DNA of 61,890 nucleotides from Betaproteobacteria bacterium (GTDB lineage Bacteria > Pseudomonadota > Gammaproteobacteria > Burkholderiales > Burkholderiaceae_D), in the NCBI GenBank assembly GCA_016868055.1, contig VGHX01000004.1:1-61890 (forward strand). The letters are read 5' to 3'. Position 1 is the stretch's first letter. Every line of letters begins with the position of its first letter. A program made the position numbers and the translations under genes. The notes below the pieces were generated by a model that made no database searches, was not told the origin of the DNA, and was given only the letters and a program-made list of their open reading frames with translations. Of the stretch, positions 21,565 through 32,612 are shown piece after piece.

Positions 21565-22634
21565 GCTTTTCTCCGCACATCAAGGGAGTTACGCAGCGCA
21601 TCACCAATATTGGTGAGTAGCAGGAGCGTAATGGTCAGGACCATGAAAGTTGATAGTGCAATCCACCACGCATCTAAATTATTTTTGCCTTGCGCAAGCA
21701 ATTCACCAAGGCTGGGCATGGCCGGTGGTACGCCTAAGCCTAGAAAATCCAGACTGGTGAGCGCCAAGATAGCAGCGCTCATGCGAAACGGCAGAAAGGT
21801 GACCACCGGCGTCAGGCTATTCGGCAGCACATGGCGCCATATAATTTGTGCATTGGATAAACCCAAGGCGCGCGCCGCCTGAACATAATCAAGGTTACGG
21901 TTGCGCAGAAAATCTGCACGCACATAATCCGACAAACCCATCCAACCAAACAGCGACAGCAGCAACAGTAACAACAAGATGCTGGGGTCAAAGATCGACG
22001 CGAAAATAATCAGTAAGTACAGCTCGGGCATCGACCCCCAAATCTCCATGAAACGCTGGAATAGCAGATCAGTTCTGCCAGCAAAGTAGCCCTGTATTGC
22101 GCCCGTAATAACGCCGAGAACAATCCCGGTAATTGTCAGTGCCAGACCAAACAGTATCGATACCCGGAAGCCGTACAGCAAACGCGCCAGCACATCTCGG
22201 CCGCGATCATCAGTGCCAAGCCAGTTATCTAGCGAGGGCGGGGCCGGGTTGGGCGACTTGGCAAAATAATTCAGCGTGTCATGCCGGTAGTGATTAATCG
22301 GATAGATTGCCCAGTTGCCATCCTTGGCGAGCTGCTGCCGAATAAAGGGATCGAGATAATCCGCAGGAGATTCAAAGTCGCCACCGAAAATCTTTTCGGA
22401 GTAGTCATGAGCAATCGGCACCATCCACTGCCCGTTGTATTGCACCAGGAGCGGCCGATCGTTCGAGATGAATTCTGCAAACAAGCTGACGACGAACAAC
22501 ACACTAAATATCAGCAAGCTGATATAGCCGCGCTTATCCTGACGAAAGCGCTGCCATATACGCCGGCCCGGCGATAGCGATGGCGCCGGCGCATTCGTAC
22601 CGGTGTTCGTGTCTTTGTCGGTAGCCATGCTCAT
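21561..22634 (-). CDS. yejE: Peptide ABC transporter permease, YejE-like
   Basis: NWLGTDDRGRDVLARLLYGFRVSILFG; gene order F-E-B-A. Confidence 0.9.
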   Translation of the reverse strand: MSMATDKDTNTGTNAPAPSLSPGRRIWQRFRQDKRGYISLLIFSVLFVVSLFAEFISNDRPLLVQYNGQWMVPIAHDYSEKIFGGDFESPADYLDPFIRQQLAKDGNWAIYPINHYRHDTLNYFAKSPNPAPPSLDNWLGTDDRGRDVLARLLYGFRVSILFGLALTITGIVLGVITGAIQGYFAGRTDLLFQRFMEIWGSMPELYLLIIFASIFDPSILLLLLLLSLFGWMGLSDYVRADFLRNRNLDYVQAARALGLSNAQIIWRHVLPNSLTPVVTFLPFRMSAAILALTSLDFLGLGVPPAMPSLGELLAQGKNNLDAWWIALSTFMVLTITLLLLTNIGDALRNSLDVRRKA

Positions 22635-23692
22635 GACGCCAAGCTCTCGAACTGTACACGCGGGTCGGCCCAGACATAGCAAAGATCACCTAACAACTTA
22701 ACGACCAAGCCAATCAGTGTGAATAAATACAGGGTGCCGAGCACCACAGGGTAGTCACGCCGCACCACCGATTCATACGACAGCAGCCCTAGTCCATCCA
22801 GCGAAAACAAAGTCTCGATCAGCAAGCTACCTGCAAAGAAAGCGCCAATAAACGCTGCCGGAAAACCAGTCACCAAAGGAATCAGCGCGTTGCGGAATAC
22901 ATGCTTGTACAGCACTGCTCGCTCAGAGAGTCCCTTGGCGCGCGCGGTCATGACATACTGCTTGCGAATCTCTTCCAAGAACGTGTTCTTGGTGAGCATC
23001 GTCATCACTGCAAACGCGCCCGCTACGGAAGCAGTCACCGGCAAGGTAATATGCCAGAGATAATCTTTGACCTTGCCAAACGCCGTCAGCGTTTCCCAAT
23101 CATCAGAGGTTAAGCCTCGCAACGGGAACCACTGCACAAAACTCGACCCCGCGAACAGCACCAGCAACGCAACGCCCAGCACGAAGCCCGGTATCGAGTA
23201 CCCGACCAGCACTACCATACTGGTGACATGATCAAACCGGGAACCTTCTTGTACGGCCTTGGCAATGCCGAGCGGTACCGATATCAGGTAGGTCAGAAAA
23301 AATGTCCACAGCCCGATTGAAATCGATACCGGTAGTTTGGACTTCACCAACTGCCACACATCTTGGTGGTGATAAAAGCTCTGGCCCAGATCAAACTTTG
23401 CAAAGCCTTTCAGCATTTGCCAGAAACGCTCCAGCGGCGGTTTATCAAAGCCATATAGCGCCTTGATCTCGGCCACCCGCTCAGGGTCTATACCCTGCCG
23501 ACCGCGGTACTCGGAACGCCCGCCGCCGGAGGATTCGCCCGCACCGACCTGACCTTTTTTCAGTTCGATCAAGGCTTGCTCCACCGGGCCACCGGGTACG
23601 AACTGAATCACCGCGAACGTAATCGCGATCACCCCCAGTAGCGTGGGGATCATCAGCAAAACGCGCTTCAGTATGTAGGACCAGAGACTCAT
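22631..23692 (-). CDS. yejB: Peptide ABC transporter permease, YejB-like
   Basis: MSLWSYILKRVLLMIPTLLGVIAITFAVIQFVPGGPVEQ. Confidence 0.92.
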   Translation of the reverse strand: MSLWSYILKRVLLMIPTLLGVIAITFAVIQFVPGGPVEQALIELKKGQVGAGESSGGGRSEYRGRQGIDPERVAEIKALYGFDKPPLERFWQMLKGFAKFDLGQSFYHHQDVWQLVKSKLPVSISIGLWTFFLTYLISVPLGIAKAVQEGSRFDHVTSMVVLVGYSIPGFVLGVALLVLFAGSSFVQWFPLRGLTSDDWETLTAFGKVKDYLWHITLPVTASVAGAFAVMTMLTKNTFLEEIRKQYVMTARAKGLSERAVLYKHVFRNALIPLVTGFPAAFIGAFFAGSLLIETLFSLDGLGLLSYESVVRRDYPVVLGTLYLFTLIGLVVKLLGDLCYVWADPRVQFESLAS

Positions 23693-23723
23693 TGTCTGGA
23701 TAAACTCAAGAATTCATAATCAA

Positions 23724-25532
23724 CTAATTCGATTTTCTGGATTTCACCTGCCACCAGCTCGATATCACATACGGATCAGCCTGATAGTACTTGGGTGATA
23801 CCGCCGGAATACCAAAGCGGTTGCGGTATGCCACGCGGTGAGTGCCCGAGTACCAGTGCGGAATCGCCATGTACTTGTGCAGCAGCACGCGATCCAGCAC
23901 GCGCGCTGCTGTGACTAGCTCGGCACGCGTATTCGCCTGCACCAGCGCCGTCACTAATTTGTCGACCGCCGGATCTTTTAGTCCCCAGTAATTACTTGAG
24001 CCATTCTCTTCTGCTGCCTTGGAGCCGAACATATCGAACATTTCGTTACCCGGGCTGGTGACGTCAGGGAAGCGCTGGCTAGTCATATCAAAATCAAAGG
24101 CCTCCATGCGCTTCTGCACGAGCGCAAAATCTGCCGTGCGCTGACGCACGGTAATACCCAGTTTCTCCAAGTTGCGTACATACACTGCAATAATGCGTGA
24201 TAGCGCAGACTGATCATCAAGAATTTCAAAGGTGAACGGCTCACCCTTGGCATTGCGCAGCGCGCCGTCCCGGTACTCCCAGCCGGCCTGCTTCAATAAA
24301 TCTCTCGCCTTGATCAGGTTAGCCCGCAGCGATGCCGGCGCCTCGGTTGACGGCGGCACTGGTACCGGCCCGAATACCTCCGGATCCAGCTGATCACGCA
24401 GGGGCTCGAGCAAAGCAAGCTCGGCAGGCGTTGGCTCGCCGCGCGCTGCGAGTTCAGAGTTACTGAAGAAGGAAGCGATGCGCATGTACTGCGCATAGAA
24501 CAGCTGCCGGTTCATCCACTCGAAGTCAAGTGCAAGACCTAAGGCTTGTCGTACGCGCTTGTCTTGGAACTGCGGGCGCCGCATGTTAATGACAAACGCT
24601 TGCATCCCGGCGCCATTTTGGTGCTTGAGTGTTTTTTTAATTAACTCACCACTATCGAATTTCGGCCCTTTGTACATGCGCGCCCAATTCTTTGCGCGGT
24701 TCTCCACCACTACATCAAACTCACCGGCGAGGAAGGCCTCAAGCCGTGCCAAGTCATCTTTATAGAAGCGGTAAATAATGCGATCAAAATTGAATGCACC
24801 CTTCCGTACCGGTAGATCAGTACCCCAATAGTCCGGGTTCTTGCGGTAGGTGATCGCGCGACCAACATCGTAACGCTCGATCAGGTAGGGGCCACTCGCA
24901 ATCGGCGCGACCAGCTGTATCTTGTCGAACGGTGTACCTGCTGCCCATTTTCGAGAAAACACCGGCATGCCACCCACGATCAGCGGTAGCTCGCGATTCA
25001 GCGTCTTGAAATCGAAGCGTATGGTGCGCGTATCCATCACCACCGCTTGTTTAACATCCGCAAAAATCATTTTGAATTGCGGCGCGCCCTTCGCCATCAG
25101 GATCTCGAATGAGTACTTCACATCCTCTGCGGTCACCGCATCGCCATTGTTGAAGCGCGCCTTACCATTCAAACGGAAGGTCATCGACATACGGTCGGAG
25201 GCCAGCGTCATGTCCTCGGCCAGCAAGCCGTACATCGTCGCTACTTCATCTGCCGAATTCACCGCCAGCGACTCGAACATCAGGTTAGTTAGCCCGGCTG
25301 CGGCCACCCCCTTCATGGAGAAAGGGTTGAACTTATCAAAGCTGTTGGCGGCGCCTGGGTTCGCCAGATAGATCTCACCGCCCTTGGTCGCATCAGGATT
25401 GTGGTACGCGAAATTCGAAAAATCTGGCGGGTACTTGGGCGTGTCATACAAGGAAAACGCATGCCCCGCCCATGCCGCCGGGACGAGCAGAGCGATACTG
25501 ACAAACACCAGGCTGGCAATTAAACGCTGCAT
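23724..25532 (-). CDS. yejA: Extracellular solute-binding protein, YejA-like
   Basis: Signal peptide; FSMKGVAAAGLTNLMFESLA, RFPDVTSPGNEMFDMFGS; family 5 SBP. Confidence 0.88.
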   Translation of the reverse strand: MQRLIASLVFVSIALLVPAAWAGHAFSLYDTPKYPPDFSNFAYHNPDATKGGEIYLANPGAANSFDKFNPFSMKGVAAAGLTNLMFESLAVNSADEVATMYGLLAEDMTLASDRMSMTFRLNGKARFNNGDAVTAEDVKYSFEILMAKGAPQFKMIFADVKQAVVMDTRTIRFDFKTLNRELPLIVGGMPVFSRKWAAGTPFDKIQLVAPIASGPYLIERYDVGRAITYRKNPDYWGTDLPVRKGAFNFDRIIYRFYKDDLARLEAFLAGEFDVVVENRAKNWARMYKGPKFDSGELIKKTLKHQNGAGMQAFVINMRRPQFQDKRVRQALGLALDFEWMNRQLFYAQYMRIASFFSNSELAARGEPTPAELALLEPLRDQLDPEVFGPVPVPPSTEAPASLRANLIKARDLLKQAGWEYRDGALRNAKGEPFTFEILDDQSALSRIIAVYVRNLEKLGITVRQRTADFALVQKRMEAFDFDMTSQRFPDVTSPGNEMFDMFGSKAAEENGSSNYWGLKDPAVDKLVTALVQANTRAELVTAARVLDRVLLHKYMAIPHWYSGTHRVAYRNRFGIPAVSPKYYQADPYVISSWWQVKSRKSN

Positions 25533-25729
25533 GAAGAGCAAGCCAAATAATCTCGAAGGGTCAAGCATAGCCGGTTTCGCTGCGCCCAGTCGCAACTGCG
25601 TGCAATCACCCACCAGACTGCGAGATTTGCCGCGCCCATGCGGCACAGCCTACAATGTCGACTTTGCATCGGTCAGCCAGGATTCAATTAACAAGGCGAC
25701 CATTTTCGTGAATCTCTCGGAGTCAACGC

Positions 25730-26521
25730 ATGGCATTCTTGCAAGGCAAAAAAATCTTGATTACCGGTGTACTGTCAAACCGATCGATTGCGTACGGCGT
25801 CGCGCGTGCTTGTCACCGTGAGGGCGCCGAGCTTGCGTTCACCTACGTCGGCGAGCGCTTCAAAGGGCGCATCACCGAGTTCGCGCAGGAATTCAATAGT
25901 GAACTAGTATTCGACTGCGATGTAGGTAGTGATGAACAGATCGATGCTCTGTTTCAGGATTTAGGTAAGTCATGGTCTCAGTTCGATGGCTTGGTACACG
26001 CCATTGGCTTTGCACCGCGTGAAGCGATTGCCGGCGACTTCCTCGACGGCATGACACGCGAGAATTTTCGAATCGCGCACGATATCTCTGCTTACAGTTT
26101 TGCGGCGATGGCGAAAGCCGCGCTGCCCATGCTGTCGCCCAATTCTGCTTTACTGACGCTTTCTTATTTAGGTGCGATCCGCGCCCTCCCCAACTACAAC
26201 ACCATGGGTCTGGCCAAGGCATCTCTCGAGGCCAGTGTGCGTTACCTTGCTGCGTCGCTCGGCAAACGAGGCACGCGCGTGAATGGCATCTCTGCCGGCC
26301 CGATCAAGACGCTTGCCGCCAGTGGCATTAAAGACTTCGGCAAGATTCTGAATTACGTTCAGCAAAACGCGCCACTTCGCCGCAATGTCACGATTGATGA
26401 TGTCGGCAACGCGGCCGCCTTCTTGCTTTCAGATCTGGCCGGTGGCCTCACGGGCGAGATCACCTATGTCGACGGCGGGTTTTCGCAAGTGGTGCCGGGG
26501 ATGGAGGAGTCAGATTCCTAG
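25730..26521 (+). CDS. fabI: Enoyl-ACP reductase FabI
   Basis: [66 protein letters not shown]. Confidence 0.97.
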   Translation: MAFLQGKKILITGVLSNRSIAYGVARACHREGAELAFTYVGERFKGRITEFAQEFNSELVFDCDVGSDEQIDALFQDLGKSWSQFDGLVHAIGFAPREAIAGDFLDGMTRENFRIAHDISAYSFAAMAKAALPMLSPNSALLTLSYLGAIRALPNYNTMGLAKASLEASVRYLAASLGKRGTRVNGISAGPIKTLAASGIKDFGKILNYVQQNAPLRRNVTIDDVGNAAAFLLSDLAGGLTGEITYVDGGFSQVVPGMEESDS

Positions 26522-26894
26522 GACACCTAGCCCAAACAGCTCAGAATAAAGCCGCACGGCTTCGGAAAAGGCTGTAGAATTCGCGGTGCGCTGCAATAAA
26601 CAGCGCGTGGTTGCACCGCAGCCCCTGACGAGCAGCATTACCTGAAGCCCTCCCGCCTCCTGGTGCCGATCTACAGAGCACCAATGTGGTGTACCGAAAA
26701 TCCGATCCTATCGATCTTTGGTACTCCGCTTAACGGCGCAAAGCTTTTGTGCCGTATCTCTTCTGGCAAGTTTTTCTCCGAAGCCGCATCGGTTTCGCGT
26801 TGAACTGTTGTTGTCGCTGGTATCACCGGTCCGCGTTGCTTTTGCAATGTCTCTGCTTGGTTTCCGAGCAGCGACGCTCTTTTGAGAGAAATTC

Positions 26895-28265
26895 ATGACG
26901 TTTGAATCACTCGGACTGCACCCGCAGATCCTGAAAGCACTCACCGACGCCGGCTACACACAACCCACACCGGTACAGCAGGAAGCGGTTCCCGCAGCGA
27001 TCGCAGGACGCGATTTAATGGTGTCCTCGCAAACCGGCTCGGGCAAGACCGCAGCCTTCATGCTGCCGGCACTGAACAAATTCGCTAACGAGCCATTCGA
27101 GGCACGCGCAGGCAAAACCCCGAATCAGCAGGCGCAAGCAGCGCGCTCGCGCGGTGAGCGTCCGCGCTTTATGCCAGCGCAACCAAGAATGCTGGTGCTC
27201 ACCCCAACCCGAGAGCTGGCACTTCAAGTAACTACGGCTACCGACAAGTACGGCATCCACATGCGACGCGTCAAAGCGGCATCGATTCTCGGTGGTATGC
27301 CGTACCCAAAGCAGATGCAACTGCTGGCACGTAATCCGGAAATCTTGGTGGCAACGCCAGGCCGTCTGATCGACCACATGGAATCGGGCAAGATCGATTT
27401 CTCCAAGCTGGAGATTTTGGTACTGGATGAAGCCGATCGCATGCTGGACATGGGCTTTATCGACGATATCGAGTTGATCGTCAGCCGCACGCCTGCCACA
27501 CGACAGACCCTGTTGTTCTCGGCGACCCTGGATGGCATGGTCGGCAATATCGCGCGTCGTATTACCACCGATCCGCTGCGTATCCAGATTGCGGGTGCTT
27601 CAGCACGCCATGAAAACATCGAGCAATGCGTGCATTTTGTTGATGATTTACTACATAAGAACCGTCTGCTGGATCATCTGCTGCGGGATACCGCCATTGA
27701 GCAGGCTGTAGTTTTCACGGCCACAAAACGTGACGCCGATAACATTGCTGACCGTTTGAACATTGCTGGCTTCGCTGCTGCTGCGCTGCATGGCGACATG
27801 CATCAGGGTGCGCGCAACCGCACGCTGGATGCGCTGCGTCGCGGTCAGCTACGCGTGCTAGTGGCAACCGACGTCGCTGCGCGTGGCATTGACGTGCCGG
27901 GTATCACCCATGTATTCAACTATGACTTGCCGAAGTTTGCTGAAGACTACGTGCACCGTATTGGCCGAACCGGTCGCGCGGGCCGTAACGGTATGGCGAT
28001 CTCTTTGGTCAACCACGCCGAGGGCGTGCACGTGAAGCGTATCGAGCGCTTAACCAAGCAAACGATACCGGTCGATGTGATTGCAGGCTACGAGCCCAAA
28101 AAGACCGCTTCGCCGCGCTCGCGTCCGGGTTGGAAGCCGGGCGATGGTCGCAGCAAGCCGGGTAAGCCGGGTCAGCGCACATTCGCCAAGCCGGGCGCAC
28201 CCCGTAAAGAGGGTGGCCATCGTGGTCAGCGTGACGGCCGTAGTGCCGAAGGCCGGCGCGGCTGA
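26895..28265 (+). CDS. rhlE: DEAD-box RNA helicase, RhlE-like
   Basis: Q-motif, SQTGSGKT, VLDEADRMLDMGF, SAT, HRIGRTGRAGR; basic C-terminal tail. Confidence 0.93.
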   Translation: MTFESLGLHPQILKALTDAGYTQPTPVQQEAVPAAIAGRDLMVSSQTGSGKTAAFMLPALNKFANEPFEARAGKTPNQQAQAARSRGERPRFMPAQPRMLVLTPTRELALQVTTATDKYGIHMRRVKAASILGGMPYPKQMQLLARNPEILVATPGRLIDHMESGKIDFSKLEILVLDEADRMLDMGFIDDIELIVSRTPATRQTLLFSATLDGMVGNIARRITTDPLRIQIAGASARHENIEQCVHFVDDLLHKNRLLDHLLRDTAIEQAVVFTATKRDADNIADRLNIAGFAAAALHGDMHQGARNRTLDALRRGQLRVLVATDVAARGIDVPGITHVFNYDLPKFAEDYVHRIGRTGRAGRNGMAISLVNHAEGVHVKRIERLTKQTIPVDVIAGYEPKKTASPRSRPGWKPGDGRSKPGKPGQRTFAKPGAPRKEGGHRGQRDGRSAEGRRG

Positions 28266-28285
28266 GTCGCAACCTCTCCAAAGAA

Positions 28286-28307
28286 GGCTCCTGCGGGAGC
28301 CTTTTTT
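28286..28307 (+). terminator. Rho-independent terminator after rhlE
   Basis: GGCTCC-TGCG-GGAGCC-TTTTTT. Confidence 0.9.
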
Positions 28308-28363
28308 ATGCAATGAGATAATCCAATGAATCGAACTAATCGAACTACCACACGGAGTAGCGC

Positions 28364-29425
28364 ATGAGTGGCACCGACTCGCAGCCAATTCGCTTGACCT
28401 CGTTTTCGCACGGTGGTGGCTGCGGCTGCAAGATTGCACCCGGATTACTGTCAGACATACTCAAACAGTCACGCGGCTTTCCGGTGCCTCCTCAGCTGCT
28501 GGTGGGCATAGAAACCGCTGATGATGCGGCAGTGTATCGATTGAATGATGAGCAGGCGCTGATAGCAACCACCGACTTTTTTATGCCGATCGTCGACGAT
28601 CCGTTCGACTTCGGCCGTATCGCAGCCACCAATGCAATTTCCGATGTGTATGCGATGGGTGGCACGCCCATCATGGCGCTGGCGCTGGTCGGTATGCCGA
28701 TCGATAAGCTGCCGGTAGAAACCATTGGCCGCATCCTCGCGGGCGGTGAGACTGTCTGCGCTACTGCCGGTATTCCGATCGCAGGTGGTCATACCATCGA
28801 CTCTGTAGAACCGATCTATGGTCTAGTCGTGATGGGCTTGGTACATCCCAATAAGCTGAAACGAAACGCTGATGCGCAAGCGGGCGATAAGCTTATTCTC
28901 GGCAAACCGCTCGGTGTGGGCGTGCTGTCAGCAGCCTTGAAAAAAGGTGCACTGGATGCAGCAGGCTACAACGCCATGATTATCAGTACTACCCAGCTCA
29001 ATACCCCCGGCAAGGCGTTAGCAGATATCGATGGCGTGCATGCACTGACCGATGTCACTGGTTTCGGTTTGCTTGGTCATGCGCGCGAGATGGCGCTTGG
29101 CGCGCAGTTGCGTGCGCGTATCGATATGCGCTCGGTTCCTTTACTGCCTGATGCCGAGCGCTTGGCTGCCGAGGGTTATGTCACCGGCGCCTCAGCGCGA
29201 AACTGGGCGGGCTACAGCAATGATGTAGCGCTCGATAAAACCATCACGCCGGTACAACAAGCCCTGCTATGCGACCCACAAACCTCAGGCGGTTTACTGG
29301 TTGCTTGTGACCAGACAGTAGTCGATCAGGTCATCGATTTATTTCACGCTCACGGATTCTCACACGCGGCCGTGATCGGCGAACTTCAGCACGGTAGGCC
29401 TGGGGTCGAGGCGCGGTACGAATGA
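28364..29425 (+). CDS. selD: Selenide, water dikinase (Cys form)
   Basis: LTSFSHGGGCGCKIAPGLLSDIL; TDVTGFGLLGHAREMA; CDPQTSGGLLVAC. Confidence 0.96.
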   Translation: MSGTDSQPIRLTSFSHGGGCGCKIAPGLLSDILKQSRGFPVPPQLLVGIETADDAAVYRLNDEQALIATTDFFMPIVDDPFDFGRIAATNAISDVYAMGGTPIMALALVGMPIDKLPVETIGRILAGGETVCATAGIPIAGGHTIDSVEPIYGLVVMGLVHPNKLKRNADAQAGDKLILGKPLGVGVLSAALKKGALDAAGYNAMIISTTQLNTPGKALADIDGVHALTDVTGFGLLGHAREMALGAQLRARIDMRSVPLLPDAERLAAEGYVTGASARNWAGYSNDVALDKTITPVQQALLCDPQTSGGLLVACDQTVVDQVIDLFHAHGFSHAAVIGELQHGRPGVEARYE

Positions 29426-30117
29426 TGCGTAGTAGCGAGGAACCGCTTGCGCTGGATTGCCGCCGTCTGCGTAAAGCCTACGGTGCACGCACTGTGCTGC
29501 GGCGTGTCGATCTGCAACTACAACGCGGCGAGTATGTCGCGATCATGGGTGAATCCGGCGTTGGCAAATCTACGCTACTCAACCTGATCGCCGGCCTCGA
29601 TCAGGCTGATGAGGGCGAGCTACTCATTGATGGTGTTGCCGTGCATAACCTGAAAGACGAACAGGCGACACTACTGCGGCGGCAGAAACTCGGGTTTATT
29701 TTTCAGGCCTTTCATTTATTACCGCATCTCAGCGTGCTACACAACGTAGCGCTGCCGTTAATATTGAACCAGTTACCGCAACAGCGTGCGCGCGACATGT
29801 TGAAAGCGGTTGGCTTGAGTGGGCGTGAAAATGATTTTCCGCGTCAACTCTCTGGTGGAGAGATGCAGCGTGTGGCGATTGCTCGGGCGCTGGTACACCG
29901 CCCTCGTTTGCTGCTAGCGGACGAGCCCACCGGCAATCTCGATCCGGATACCGCGAGCGAAATTCTGCAGCTACTGAAACATGAGATTCGGAGTAGCGAG
30001 GCAGCAGCGATCATCGTAACCCACTCACCGGTCGCTGCGGCCACTACAGACAGCATATTGACACTGACGCGCGATGGTCTGGCTTCAACACTACCAAACG
30101 CAAGTGATCAGCTATGA
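29422..30117 (+). CDS. ABC transporter ATP-binding protein (LolD/AttE-like)
   Basis: MGESGVGKSTLLNLIAGLDQADEGEL; LSGGEMQRVAIARALVHRPRLLLADEPTGNLD. Confidence 0.92.
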   Translation: MMRSSEEPLALDCRRLRKAYGARTVLRRVDLQLQRGEYVAIMGESGVGKSTLLNLIAGLDQADEGELLIDGVAVHNLKDEQATLLRRQKLGFIFQAFHLLPHLSVLHNVALPLILNQLPQQRARDMLKAVGLSGRENDFPRQLSGGEMQRVAIARALVHRPRLLLADEPTGNLDPDTASEILQLLKHEIRSSEAAAIIVTHSPVAAATTDSILTLTRDGLASTLPNASDQL

Positions 30118-32612
30118 CGCTGCTGCGTTGCCTGCTGATCGGCGAGTGGCGCGCGTATCCGCTACGGGCACTGGTTGCGATTATCGCGATCGCTATCGGC
30201 ATCGCGCTAGGTTTCGGTATTCATGTCATTAACAGCGCGGCCTTTAATGAGTTTTCAGCGGCGGCGCGTAGCCTATCAGGCAGCGCAGATTTACAAGCAC
30301 GCGCGATAAACAGTAGCGTTGACGAGCAGCTCTACCCGCAACTCGCCAATCTACCCGAAGTTGATACTGCCTCACCGGTGCTCGAGCTCGACTTGCCGGT
30401 ACCAGGACAGCGCGGCGCGCTCAAGCTACTTGGTATCGATAGCTTTGTAGCAGCCTCGGTCACGCCTGATCTTTTGGGTGTGGCTGATAATGATCAGCCG
30501 TTCGATGCGCTAATGCACGACACGGTATTTTTATCCGCCGCTGCCATGCAGTGGTTGAATCTAAAAACGGGCGACACGCTACGCGTACTCAGCGGCACGC
30601 GCGAAGTGAAACTGAGGGTTGCCGGTAGCTTGTTGCAAGCACGTGCCGGGCAGCGTCTTGCAGTAATGGATATCGCTGCCGCGCAGTGGCAGCTGGATCG
30701 CATTGGGCAGATCTCACGCATCGATCTGAAACTAAAGCCCGGCGTTGACCGCTCTGTATTTCGCCGGTCACTGCAAAGCCAACTGAGTCGGTCGCTGGTG
30801 TTAACCGAGACCGAAGACCAAGACAAACGCAGTGCCACCATGTCACGCGCCTACCGCGTTAATCTAAACGTATTAGCACTAGTAGCGTTGTTTACCGGTG
30901 CGTTTTTGGTGTTTTCAACACAGGCGCTATCAGTACTAGGACGTCGACCTCAGCTAGCGCTGCTGCGCACGCTGGGTGTGACGCGTACTCAATTAGTACG
31001 TCAGATACTTGTCGAAGGTAGCGCCTTGGGTGTGCTCGGCGCTTTGCTGGGTATTACACTCGGTTGGGCATTGGCAAGCGCTGCGCTGACACTGCTCGGT
31101 GGTGATCTGGGTGGTGGCTACTTCCCCGGCGTACAGCCTACTGCGCAGTTCAGCGTGGGCGCTGCATTGGTTTTTTTTGTTTCTGGCGCAGGCGTGGCGC
31201 TGCTCGGCAGCATCGCACCCGCGCTGGAAGCAGCCCGCGCCCAGCCAGCTGCGGCGCTCAAAGCAGGTAGCGAAGACCTTGCTCTGGCGCCACTAGCTAC
31301 CCCATGGCCAGCGCTCTCGGCCTTACTGATTGGCGCGATATTCACGCAATTACCGCCGGTATCCGGCCTGCCTATTTTCGGGTACTTGGCTATCGTACTG
31401 ATGCTCGTAGGTAGCATCGCGTTGATGCCGCGCTGCGCTGCGTGGTTGTTCGGTGCGCTGGCTGATCGCTGGCACGGTAGAAGTCATGGGCTGGCGCTGG
31501 CACGGCTGGCGAATGCGCCAAACCAGGCGGCCATTGCTCTGGCTGGTGTGCTGGCAAGTTTTTCATTGATGGTAGCGATGGCGATCATGGTGGCAAGTTT
31601 CCGCGTCTCGGTAGATGACTGGCTGCAGCATTTGCTGTCGGCCGATATGTATGTGCGGGTGGCAGGCGGACATGAATCAGCCCGGATTAAACCGAATGAG
31701 CAAGCGGCGATTGCTGCACTACCTGCGGTCGCGCGTGCCGAACGAACCCGATGGTCAAGCGTCTCGTTCGACCCAGCGCGTCCGAATGTCGCGCTGATCG
31801 CACGCTCACTCAACGCAGATGACCCGGAGCGCGTCTTGCCCATGGTCGGCGACTCGCTTAAAGACGTGGTGCGGCCCGTCTGGATCTCGGAAGCGATGGT
31901 CGACCTTTATGGTTGGCGTGTTGGCCAAGCGGTAGATTTACCTTTGGCGGGTCAGCGTCATAGCTTCACCGTCGCGGGTGTCTGGCGTGACTACGCGCGT
32001 CAGACCGGCGCATTGCAAATAAAGTTATCCGACTACCGACAACTCAGCAGCGACCAGGAGATCAGTGATATGTCGCTATGGCTTGCCCGAGATGCTGATA
32101 TCACCGATCTTCGCGCGCAACTCGACACACTGCCCTTTAGCGCTGCGCTTGAGTTTGCGGAGCCCGGTGAGATTCGTGCGATTAGCCTGCGCATCTTTGA
32201 TCGCAGCTTTGTGATTACCTATGTGCTTGAGGGCGTTGCAATCATTATCGGGCTGTTCGGTGTGGCGGCGACTTTTTCTTCGCAGGTGTTATCGCGCGCC
32301 AAGGAATTCGGGATGCTCCGTCACCTTGGTGTCACGCGGCGTCAAATTTTGATGCAGCTGGCAAGCGAAGGTGCTTTACTCGCCACCCTGGCGATCCTGG
32401 CAGGTGCTGCGGTTGGCTTTTGTATCAGTCTTATTTTGGTGTTTATCGTCAACCCGCAATCTTTTCACTGGACCATGCAGCTGCACCTACCGTGGGGTTT
32501 GCTTTCGAGTGTTGCGCTGGCAATGCTGCTATGCGCTACGCTAACCGCGCTATTGTCAGGCAGGATGGCGGTGTCTGGCAGCGCAGTGCGTGCGGTACGC
32601 GAGGATTGGTAA
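30114..32612 (+). CDS. FtsX-like ABC transporter permease (AttF/G-like fusion)
   Basis: Two FtsX-like halves (LRTLGVTRTQLVRQILVEG; LRHLGVTRRQILMQLASEG); overlaps preceding ATPase. Confidence 0.88.
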   Translation: MTLLRCLLIGEWRAYPLRALVAIIAIAIGIALGFGIHVINSAAFNEFSAAARSLSGSADLQARAINSSVDEQLYPQLANLPEVDTASPVLELDLPVPGQRGALKLLGIDSFVAASVTPDLLGVADNDQPFDALMHDTVFLSAAAMQWLNLKTGDTLRVLSGTREVKLRVAGSLLQARAGQRLAVMDIAAAQWQLDRIGQISRIDLKLKPGVDRSVFRRSLQSQLSRSLVLTETEDQDKRSATMSRAYRVNLNVLALVALFTGAFLVFSTQALSVLGRRPQLALLRTLGVTRTQLVRQILVEGSALGVLGALLGITLGWALASAALTLLGGDLGGGYFPGVQPTAQFSVGAALVFFVSGAGVALLGSIAPALEAARAQPAAALKAGSEDLALAPLATPWPALSALLIGAIFTQLPPVSGLPIFGYLAIVLMLVGSIALMPRCAAWLFGALADRWHGRSHGLALARLANAPNQAAIALAGVLASFSLMVAMAIMVASFRVSVDDWLQHLLSADMYVRVAGGHESARIKPNEQAAIAALPAVARAERTRWSSVSFDPARPNVALIARSLNADDPERVLPMVGDSLKDVVRPVWISEAMVDLYGWRVGQAVDLPLAGQRHSFTVAGVWRDYARQTGALQIKLSDYRQLSSDQEISDMSLWLARDADITDLRAQLDTLPFSAALEFAEPGEIRAISLRIFDRSFVITYVLEGVAIIIGLFGVAATFSSQVLSRAKEFGMLRHLGVTRRQILMQLASEGALLATLAILAGAAVGFCISLILVFIVNPQSFHWTMQLHLPWGLLSSVALAMLLCATLTALLSGRMAVSGSAVRAVREDW

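Noticed and set aside
28364-29425. SelD as a Sec-containing or unusual enzyme.
   Set aside because: Catalytic region reads GGGCGCK with Cys codons and no in-frame TGA; ordinary Cys-type SelD.
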